From the NCBI RefSeq assembly GCF_902498805.1, contig NZ_LR701607.1, positions 1 through 56,993 of the forward strand: a stretch of DNA of 56,993 nt, written 5' to 3'. The notes beneath the pieces were generated by a model. The model was not told where the DNA came from and ran no database searches. It worked only from the letters and a program-made list of their open reading frames with translations. Every line of letters begins with the position of its first letter. Position 1 is the first letter of the stretch. Origin of the DNA: Imperialibacter sp. EC-SDR9. GTDB lineage: Bacteria; Bacteroidota; Bacteroidia; Cytophagales; Cyclobacteriaceae. The position numbers and the translations under genes were made by a program. Of the stretch, positions 52,087 to 56,993 are shown one piece after another.

Positions 52087-53004
52087 CTACTTCTTTTCTG
52101 CTATCCTCAGCTTGGCACTTCGTGCCCGGCTGTTCCTGGCGATTTCATCGTCACCAGCTACTATCGGCTTCCTGTTCACAGGCTCCAGCGGCCTGATCAC
52201 ATTGCCATAAAAGTCTTTCTCATCCTTCCCTTCAAAGTTGCCTTTGTTGATGAAGTTCTTGGCCAGTCTGTCTTCCAGCGAGTGGTACGACATCACCACC
52301 AGCCTTCCACCCGGCTTCAGCACTTCAGCACATTGCCCCAGCATTTCCTCCAACACCTCCATCTCCTCGTTCACCTCCAGCCTGATGGCCTGAAACAGCT
52401 GAGCCAAAAACTTGGCTTCCTTTCCTCTGGGCGCAAACCTGGCTACCGCCTCCTTCAACTGCTCTATGGTCTCCAGCGGCTTGTTCACCCTATAGGCCGT
52501 AATGGCCCTTGCTATCTTCATGGGCTGGTTCAGCTCTCCGTACATGCCGAAGATCTTAGCCAGGTCCCTTTCTCCGTATTCATTCAGCACCTCTTTGGCC
52601 GACACCTCGCTGTTTACATTCATGCGCATGTCGAGTGGCCCCTGAAAGCGTGTACTGAAACCTCTTTCCGGCACATCGATCTGGTGCGACGAAATGCCCA
52701 GGTCGGCCAGAATCCCATCTACCGCCTGCACTCCATGGAACCTGAGGTACTTTTTCAGGTTGCGGAAATTGCTTGGCACAAATGTGAAAGAACGTTTGTC
52801 AAACCCTTCGGCATTGACTTTGGCATCAGCGTCCTGATCAAATCCATATAAGTGTCCGGTGGTAAGCTTTTCTACTATCGCTCTCGAATGTCCGCCGCCG
52901 CCGAAAGTCACATCGACATAAATACCGCCGGGTTGAATAGCCAACCCCTCCAGGCATTCTTTGAGCATCACCGGTATGTGGTAGTTTTCCTGGGCCATAG
53001 GCAT
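52087..53004 (-). CDS. rsmH: 16S rRNA (cytosine-1402-N4)-methyltransferase
   Basis: A 305-residue SAM-dependent enzyme that methylates N4 of C1402 in 16S rRNA. It starts MPMAQENYHIPVMLKECLEG, with the SAM loop DVTFGGGGHS at 31-40, DLGISSHQID near residue 108 and VMSYHSLEDRLAKNF near 235. The start could be 53004 or the second Met at 52998. The frame extends to 53094 but inside mraZ. It begins five bases after the mraZ stop, the second gene of the cluster. Confidence 0.96.
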   Translation of the reverse strand: MPMAQENYHIPVMLKECLEGLAIQPGGIYVDVTFGGGGHSRAIVEKLTTGHLYGFDQDADAKVNAEGFDKRSFTFVPSNFRNLKKYLRFHGVQAVDGILADLGISSHQIDVPERGFSTRFQGPLDMRMNVNSEVSAKEVLNEYGERDLAKIFGMYGELNQPMKIARAITAYRVNKPLETIEQLKEAVARFAPRGKEAKFLAQLFQAIRLEVNEEMEVLEEMLGQCAEVLKPGGRLVVMSYHSLEDRLAKNFINKGNFEGKDEKDFYGNVIRPLEPVNRKPIVAGDDEIARNSRARSAKLRIAEKK

Positions 53005-53009
53005 GTGGA

Positions 53010-53477
53010 TTATTCGTCCAGCAGCTTTTGCGCCAATTGAGAGTACTCTTCGGGATTGTTGATCAAATGCTTTTGATATACCCCAGGATCCCAAATCTCA
53101 ATGCTGGATCCCACTCCTACCACCATCGCCTCCTTTTCAAGAGAAGCGAATTTCATAAAGGTCTTAGGGATTAGTATTCGGCCAGCGCTGTCCATCTCTA
53201 TCTGGGCAATGCTTCGGAAAAAATTCCGCTTCAAGGCCCTGTTCTCAGGAAGAAATTCGTTGAGCGAAGAAATCTTCGACTGGATCTTTTTGAATTCACC
53301 CATTGGGTACAAGATCAGGTTAGGCTCAAATCCCATCCTCAGCACAAGCTCATTCGCCGGCTGACCGGGAGCAGACGCTCCGGGAGCTTCGGGAAGATTG
53401 ACCTTAATGCGGGCCGGAAGAACCAGCCTGCCCTTGGCATCAATCTTACATTCGAATTCGCTAGTAAAGAATGACAT
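53010..53477 (-). CDS. mraZ: Transcriptional regulator MraZ
   Basis: The 155-residue protein has two SpoVT/AbrB-like beta folds. The DNA-binding motif of the first domain is KIDAKGRLVLPARIK at 11-25, and the second has EMDSAGRILIPKTFM near 95-109. MraZ binds direct TGGGN repeats upstream of its own gene and regulates the dcw cluster. Such repeats are seen at 53542-53615. It is the first gene of the twelve-gene run. The residue spacing and length are normal, with a small Pro/Ala insert (PEAPGASAPGQPANE). Confidence 0.95.
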   Translation of the reverse strand: MSFFTSEFECKIDAKGRLVLPARIKVNLPEAPGASAPGQPANELVLRMGFEPNLILYPMGEFKKIQSKISSLNEFLPENRALKRNFFRSIAQIEMDSAGRILIPKTFMKFASLEKEAMVVGVGSSIEIWDPGVYQKHLINNPEEYSQLAQKLLDE

Positions 53478-53513
53478 AATGGATTACAGGAAAAACTACA
53501 GCAACACTTTCAA

Positions 53514-53542
53514 CAAATGTAATAAAATTATGACACTTCCAA
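53514..53542 (-). promoter_or_regulatory. Promoter of the mraZ/dcw operon
   Basis: On the minus strand TACATTTG (53514-53521) matches the Bacteroidota -7 box TAnnTTTG exactly. A TTGG element at 53539-53542, 17 bases further up, is in the -33 region. The -7 box lies 37 bases before the mraZ ATG. Confidence 0.6.
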
Positions 53543-53615
53543 CCACTCTCTCCCACTTTCTTACACTTTACTACTAAAAAAGAGAATATTTCCCACTTTT
53601 ACCCACTATCGACCA
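53542..53615 (-). promoter_or_regulatory. MraZ operator: five TGGK boxes in 10-bp phase
   Basis: On the minus strand TGGG or TGGT occurs at 53612-53615, 53602-53605, 53592-53595, 53552-53555 and 53542-53545. All five lie on one 10-base grid, with a 40-base gap between the groups. MraZ is known to bind TGGGN repeats with 10-base periodicity upstream of mraZ. The nearest box overlaps the -33 region, so bound MraZ could hinder polymerase. Confidence 0.6.
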
Positions 53616-53788
53616 CACAGTTTACCACCATGCGCATGTAATGAATGGGCGTCAAAGCGATAAAAAAGGCGGGAAACAGAAAATCAAATGCCTATTAACC
53701 AGCCAGATAAGGCTGGAATAATTGAAATTCCGGAGGAGCAAACGCAGGCTTGTGCCTACTCACGGCCCACGAGAAATGACGAAGAAAG

Positions 53789-53805
53789 TGGTGGGGGAAA
53801 GTGGG
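53789..53805 (+). promoter_or_regulatory. Second MraZ-like repeat pair, opposite orientation
   Basis: On the plus strand TGGT at 53789 and TGGG at 53792 and 53802 form a pair with the same 10-base period, embedded in AAAGTGGT and AAAGTGGGA words. It lies about 118 bases upstream of the phosphatase gene and 310 bases from mraZ. The rest of the 53616-53922 gap shows no gene. Confidence 0.3.
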
Positions 53806-53922
53806 AGGCACCAGCGACCATCGACTAAAAAATTGGCATTTGGCCGTTAACCGATGGTCAATTATTGAAGCAATTCACCGTTACTCTCCTTACCTTGTTA
53901 CTCCACTATTCGCTGAGTTGAT

Positions 53923-55143
53923 ATGAAAAATTTGCTGGTCTTTCTTGTGTTCATCATGGCTTCGGCCGATGCTTTTTCTCAAAAAGTGGTGTTTGTCATT
54001 ATCGACGGTGTAGAGGCAGAAATCTTCGAAAGGGTTGCCACTCCCAACATGGATGCCATCGCCAAAAGCGGCGGCTATACCCGAGCCTATGTGGGTGGTG
54101 AAAGAGGTGGCTATTCAGAGACTCCGACCATCTCAGCGCCTGGCTACAACAACCTCATTACCGGCACCTGGGGCAACAAACACAATGTGTGGGGCAATAG
54201 CATCAAAGCTCCCAACTACAACTACTGGTCAGCTTTCAGGTTCGTGGAAGAGCTCGCACCAGAGAAGGAAACGGCCATCTTTTCGACGTGGCTCGACAAC
54301 CGCACCAAGCTCGTAGGCGAAGGCCTGCAAGCCGCAGGAAATGTGATGATCGATTACCACTTTGATGGCTTTGAGCTAGACGAAAAAGCCTTCCCGCACG
54401 ACAAGGAGAGGCTGTTCATACACAATATAGACGAGCATGTAGTGAATGAAGCCAGCCGCTACATCAAAGAAAAAGGCCCCGACTTTTCGTGGGTGTACCT
54501 GGAGTATACCGACGACATGGGGCACGCCCACGGCAACAGCGAAAAGACCGATGAGGCCATTCGCATGGCAGACGAGCAGATGGGTAGCATCTGGGAAGCC
54601 GTTCAGTATCGGCAAAAAGAGAAAGACGAAGACTGGATGATATTCATTACCACTGACCATGGGCGCAGTGCAGAATCAGGTGGGAAAGATCACGGTGGAC
54701 AATCCGACAGGGAGCGCACCACCTGGATGGTAATGGGGGGAGGACAGCCCAATGCCTATTTCACCAAAGAACAGAACGCCATTGTGGACATTCTGCCGAC
54801 TGCTTTGCGTTTTATGGGAATTGAGCCAACAAAAGAAAGGATGTATGAGTTGGATGGAGTGCCACTGACGGGCCCTGTTTCGGTCTCTAACCCGGGTGCA
54901 ATATTGGCAGACAACAAAATCAAGGTCACCTGGAAGGCCATTGACCAAGCCGAAGAAGTGAAAATATCGCTGGCCACGACTAACAACTTTGAAACGGGTG
55001 GAACCGACACTTACACCCAGGTAGGGTCAGTGAAAGCAGGTAAAGAAGCCTTTGAAATAGACTTGAAGAAGTACCCATCTGACTTTTATAAAGTGGTGAT
55101 AGAGGGGAAGTACAATAGTGTGGGGAGGTGGGTGAAGAGGTAG
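53923..55143 (+). CDS. Secreted alkaline-phosphatase-superfamily phosphodiesterase
   Basis: A 406-residue protein with a signal peptide (LLVFLVFIMASADAFSQ). The alkaline-phosphatase fold is shown by metal and nucleophile motifs: VIIDGV (metal Asp), ETPTISAPGYNNLITG (Thr/Ser nucleophile), YTDDMGHAHG, ITTDHGRSAESGGKDHGG with metal ligands Asp-His and His. The family includes nucleotide pyrophosphatase/phosphodiesterases. The last 90 residues form a fibronectin-like beta domain (IKVTWKAIDQAEEVKISLATT pattern). The substrate is not known. It is the last chromosomal-type gene before the cassette-like region. Confidence 0.85.
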   Translation: MKNLLVFLVFIMASADAFSQKVVFVIIDGVEAEIFERVATPNMDAIAKSGGYTRAYVGGERGGYSETPTISAPGYNNLITGTWGNKHNVWGNSIKAPNYNYWSAFRFVEELAPEKETAIFSTWLDNRTKLVGEGLQAAGNVMIDYHFDGFELDEKAFPHDKERLFIHNIDEHVVNEASRYIKEKGPDFSWVYLEYTDDMGHAHGNSEKTDEAIRMADEQMGSIWEAVQYRQKEKDEDWMIFITTDHGRSAESGGKDHGGQSDRERTTWMVMGGGQPNAYFTKEQNAIVDILPTALRFMGIEPTKERMYELDGVPLTGPVSVSNPGAILADNKIKVTWKAIDQAEEVKISLATTNNFETGGTDTYTQVGSVKAGKEAFEIDLKKYPSDFYKVVIEGKYNSVGRWVKR

Positions 55144-55162
55144 GCGGCGCCGCTTTCATCAC

Positions 55163-55220
55163 AACGTTTCAATACAATGCCGCAGGCTGAGCGCAGCAAG
55201 GAATTATTCGAATGTTATAC
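55163..55220 (+). other. Possible first cassette boundary
   Basis: An AAC (55163-55165) faces the GTT of GTTATAC at 55214-55220, and the bases between carry a GC-rich mini-hairpin (GCTG-AGCG-CAGC at 55187-55198). This resembles a boundary site, but the left partner sequence has no match further up that I can find. It could equally be the array's entry site. Confidence 0.3.
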
Positions 55221-55340
55221 GCATAATATGGGTTCACAAACGGATAAATTATCTTTATTGGGTTTATTTAGACATTTTAATTAATACCTTGACCGGTAGA
55301 TATAATGGGTATAACACGCACTAGTGCGTGTTACTCAATG
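55215..55340 (+). mobile_element. Cassette-like unit 0 (126 bases, no gene)
   Basis: It starts after a G with TTATACGCATAATATGGG and ends before GTTATAG. Its right side has GTATAAC at 55309-55315, the exact inverse of its own GTTATAC start at 55214-55220. The match extends to 14 of 17 bases outward (GTTATACGCATAATATG against GTTATACCCATTATATC). The inside is AT-rich with no coding frame. Confidence 0.55.
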
Positions 55341-55346
55341 TTATAG
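55309..55346 (+). repeat. Short attC-like site with a 22-bp perfect palindrome
   Basis: Between GTATAAC (55309-55315) and GTTATAG (55340-55346) lies the perfect 22-base palindrome at 55312-55333, whose core is CACGCACTAGTGCGTG. As a single strand it would fold into a stem. At 38 bases it is shorter than usual attC sites. Confidence 0.5.
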
Positions 55347-55764
55347 TGAAGGACTGCGGGACTTGACTACAGATACGGATAGAAAAAGAGAGCGGCCTTT
55401 CTCAGCTGCTTGCAAACATTGGTGAAACTTTCTGTCGACCCCTTGGAGGCAGCAAAAAATAGACGCCTACGGATGTCAGGATTTGCTGCGGCTCGACTTG
55501 CCACTTCCGACGGACCAGACCGACGCAGGATTCAGCGGTACTCCATGGATTTGATGTCTGGGCAGGCGGACGACCTGGCGGACGGACAGACGGGCAGACG
55601 GAAAATCACTATAACACAAGGCTAAAGCGAATGCGGGCCTCGCTGGTTTTCGGTCGTAGTTTGGCTTGGATTGTCCGCCACAAAGTATAATTTTATCATC
55701 GGCGTGGCTAAGTGATAGTGGAAAGGGAGCTGCATTGCACTCCCACACTCGCCTTAGCCGAGCG
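55341..55764 (+). mobile_element. Cassette-like unit 1 (424 bases, no convincing gene)
   Basis: The unit starts GTTATAGTG (55340-55348), and the exact inverse CACTATAAC stands at 55607-55615 at the start of its own 3' site. The payload 55349-55606 has an open frame from a TTG at 55410 to 55625, but the frame is repeat-rich (GGCGGACGGACAGACGG) with no start signal or motif, so I do not call it a gene. It may be a non-coding or decayed cassette. Confidence 0.55.
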
Positions 55765-55770
55765 TTGGCA
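55607..55770 (+). repeat. Long attC-like site A
   Basis: The site runs from CACTATAAC to GTTGGCA. It folds: AAC pairs with GTT, GGCTAA (55620-55625) pairs with TTAGCC (55754-55759), and GCGAATGCGGG (55627-55637) pairs with CCCACACTCGC (55742-55752) in 9 of 11 positions. The centre has a 45-base block (55662-55706) which recurs at 56745-56789 with a single mismatch. Confidence 0.65.
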
Positions 55771-55785
55771 TGCATAGACTGCGTG

Positions 55786-56226
55786 ATGAAAAAAATTCTA
55801 CCTCTTCTGTTCATGGTTATCTCGATTGCTTGCGGAGCTGGCAAGGATTCCCGTCCACAGACTCCTCTCAGAATAGACGCTCCTTTGTTATCAGAGTTTT
55901 CGACAAACAATAGTGATCTTACAAGGGCACTCGATCAGATTATTACTTACCTGGACTCGAAAAATGCGCCAACGGACAGCCTGTATTTGACGGACTACCA
56001 AACGGACTCAATTCCGTGGGCTTTTAGAATTGATCATTACAGAGCTTTTGTAGAACAAGATAAATTTGACAGAGAAATGGCTAAAGAGGATTCTCTTAGG
56101 CAGCTACCCTCTGGGGGACGGGGCGAAATAGTCTATGTTCCTAAGTCGGGCAATCAAAGTGGACATGATCGTTGGATCACCTACAATCCGAAGACAAGTG
56201 AAATTAATGACTATCTAGACCAGTAG
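55786..56226 (+). CDS. Hypothetical lipoprotein in cassette-like unit 2
   Basis: The 146-residue product has a lipoprotein signal (MKKILPLLFMVISIAC, lipobox SIAC). The mature part is acidic with a helical segment (LTRALDQIITYLDSK) and ends with a Gly/Ser-rich loop (LPSGGRGEIVYVPKSGNQSG) before NPKTSEINDYLDQ. I do not recognise the family. The frame is also open upstream to 55666, but that runs into the boundary site, so the ATG at 55786 is right. The next gene starts nine bases after its stop. Confidence 0.7.
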   Translation: MKKILPLLFMVISIACGAGKDSRPQTPLRIDAPLLSEFSTNNSDLTRALDQIITYLDSKNAPTDSLYLTDYQTDSIPWAFRIDHYRAFVEQDKFDREMAKEDSLRQLPSGGRGEIVYVPKSGNQSGHDRWITYNPKTSEINDYLDQ

Positions 56227-56235
56227 CCGCAAGAA

Positions 56236-56685
56236 ATGACGTCTTCTGTTAAAAAAGAAAATCGCAATTATGAGCTTTCGGATATCTACTCCCTAATCCG
56301 TGACTTCATTTCGAATGAACCCATCAATCCAAACACTGACATCTTCAAAGATTTGTGGTTAGTAGGTGATGATTTTCATGAGCTAATTGAGGGATATGCA
56401 AAAAAGTTTGATGTGGATATGACCAGTTATTTGTGGTATTTTCATGCCGACGAAGAAGGCCATAATTTTCCGGGTGGACTTTTCTCAGCGCCTCCATATG
56501 AACGAGTCAAGCGAATACCAGTGACTCCCGAACTTCTGCTCGAATTTGCTCGAACTGGGCTTTGGAACTTCCCCTACCCAGAGCATTCAATTCCGAAACG
56601 GAGGTACGACTTGCTGATCAATTCCGGCTTTTTCTGGCTGATAGTTGTTCTGATTGTCTTGAGCTTGTTAATCTGGCGGATTTGA
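56236..56685 (+). CDS. DUF1493-like protein with C-terminal membrane helix
   Basis: The 149-residue protein has an acyl-carrier-like N-terminal fold with the pattern DIFKDLWLVGDDFHELIEGY, YAKKFDVDM and a following YLWYFHADEE, as seen in DUF1493 proteins. The phosphopantetheine serine is replaced by Asp (GDD). The C-terminus is one membrane helix (FFWLIVVLIVLSLLIW, residues 132-147). The function is unknown. Together with the lipoprotein it makes a two-gene cargo that could act at the cell envelope. Confidence 0.65.
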   Translation: MTSSVKKENRNYELSDIYSLIRDFISNEPINPNTDIFKDLWLVGDDFHELIEGYAKKFDVDMTSYLWYFHADEEGHNFPGGLFSAPPYERVKRIPVTPELLLEFARTGLWNFPYPEHSIPKRRYDLLINSGFFWLIVVLIVLSLLIWRI

Positions 56686-56687
56686 AA

Positions 56688-56873
56688 GCATGCCAACACA
56701 GCGGTAAAAATGAATGTGGGCTTCAGCAGTTATCAAAGGTCAGATGGCTTGGATTGTCCGCCACAAATTATAATTTTATCATCGGCGTGCCTGCCTGTCG
56801 GCAGACAGGGCTAAGATGTAGTGGAAGCGGAGCTGCATAAAACTCCCACACTCATTTTACCGAGGCGTTGAAC
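56688..56873 (+). repeat. Long attC-like site B
   Basis: The site runs from GCATGCCAAC to GTTGAAC. CGGTAAAA and onward (56702-56720) pairs with the right arm ending TTTTACCG (56845-56862) in 17 of 18 positions with one bulged A. The stem sequence differs from site A, but pairing is retained. The inner 45-base block is nearly the same as in A, and 20 extra bases (56790-56809) with a CCTGTC/GACAGG hairpin are present only in B. Confidence 0.65.
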
Positions 56874-56993
56874 GAAACCTCCTTACGGAGGTAGCTTTTC
56901 GAAATCCGTATCTTGAAGTGAATCATCAAACTTCAAATGTTATGAAAAAAAAGAAAAGCTAAGCCAGCGGTTCGTTCGTGAGTTGACCTTCCG
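56868..56993 (+). mobile_element. Start of cassette-like unit 3, cut by window edge
   Basis: The unit starts G/TTGAACGAAACC (56867-56879). A hairpin ACCTCC-TTAC-GGAGGT (56877-56892) and another, TTGAAGT/ACTTCAA (56913-56936), follow. Near the end, GGTTCGTTC (56970-56978) is close to the inverse of its start but is not exact. No gene is visible up to the edge. Confidence 0.45.

Larger units (their letters stand above)
55765..56867 (+). mobile_element. Cassette-like unit 2 with two genes
   Basis: This 1103-base unit starts GTTGGCATGC (55764-55773). The exact ten-base inverse GCATGCCAAC is at 56688-56697, three bases after the last gene's stop, and opens its own 3' site. It carries a lipoprotein gene and a DUF1493-like gene in one direction, as integron cassettes do. 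The first ATG is 21 bases inside the left boundary. Confidence 0.65.

Noticed and set aside
53917-55174. The phosphatase gene as the first cassette (GTTGATATGAAA before it, near-inverse of TTTCATCACAAC after it)
   Set aside because: Two of twelve bases mismatch and half of the match is the common ATGAAA start, so chance is likely. The gene also has normal chromosomal composition.
55290-55306. Sigma-70-like promoter (TTGACC and TATAAT) in cassette-like unit 0
   Set aside because: The two hexamers are only about six bases apart, too close for a promoter, and Bacteroidota use a different consensus.
55410-55625. 71-codon frame inside cassette-like unit 1
   Set aside because: It starts with TTG, has no ribosome site, is built mainly of GC-rich repeat words and runs through the boundary site, so it is probably not a gene.

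Overview
The window looks like a chromosomal segment of a gliding-type Bacteroidota, most likely a member of the Cytophagales. The evidence is the gliding genes gldA-gldF-gldG, a Bacteroidota-style division and cell-wall (dcw) cluster, many lipoproteins and beta-barrel proteins, families such as DUF3109, DUF4290, DUF2911 and UPF0175, and TAnnTTTG-type promoter boxes. I cannot name the genus. Base composition is close to balanced, with AT-rich islands around 1.9-3.0 kb and 33.0-33.8 kb that suggest acquired DNA.

Layout. The left edge (1-73) cuts through the start of an IS1380-like transposase. 0.2-8.1 kb holds an outer-membrane protein, DUF3109, an antitoxin-like gene with a truncated PIN-like toxin, an AT-rich DUF2335 island, a lipoprotein amidohydrolase, a large FtsX-type ABC permease, DUF2911 and a GNAT acetyltransferase. 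8.3-16.4 kb is housekeeping: pcrA/uvrD helicase, DUF4290-murA, an OmpA protein, tRNA-Leu(CAG), a tandem pair of secreted paralogues and dnaN. 16.9-21.9 kb is a minus-strand run SDR-gldA-gldF-gldG-DUF4340. 21.9-32.5 kb is a mix of envelope and metabolic genes: a PagL-like protein, a GIN-domain protein, hemolysin III, purine nucleoside phosphorylase, an S9 peptidase, lipoproteins, DUF1080 and DinB. 32.5-37.9 kb is accessory: short repeats, an HNH endonuclease, a phospholipase D-like lipoprotein, small lipoproteins and an NADPH-dependent FMN reductase.

38.2-53.5 kb is a complete minus-strand dcw cluster in transcription order mraZ-rsmH-ftsL-ftsI-murE-mraY-murD-ftsW-murG::murC-ftsQ-ftsA-ftsZ. The murG and murC functions are joined in one 836-residue frame. 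murF and ddl are absent. Upstream of mraZ lie five TGGK boxes in a strict 10-bp phase next to a TACATTTG promoter box, which looks like a MraZ autoregulatory operator.

The most interesting part is the right end (about 55.16-57.0 kb). After a secreted alkaline-phosphatase-superfamily gene comes a string of units that behave like integron gene cassettes. Each starts after a G with TT-plus-specific bases and ends with an exact inverted copy of that same start (7, 9 and 10 bases in three consecutive units). Two of the boundaries are long, imperfectly palindromic sites of about 165-185 bases with compensatory stem changes around a nearly identical 45-base core. One unit carries a small lipoprotein gene and a DUF1493-like gene; two carry no convincing gene. 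The core sequences mostly do not match the classical GTTRRRY consensus and no integrase lies in the window, so this may be a divergent or undescribed cassette system.
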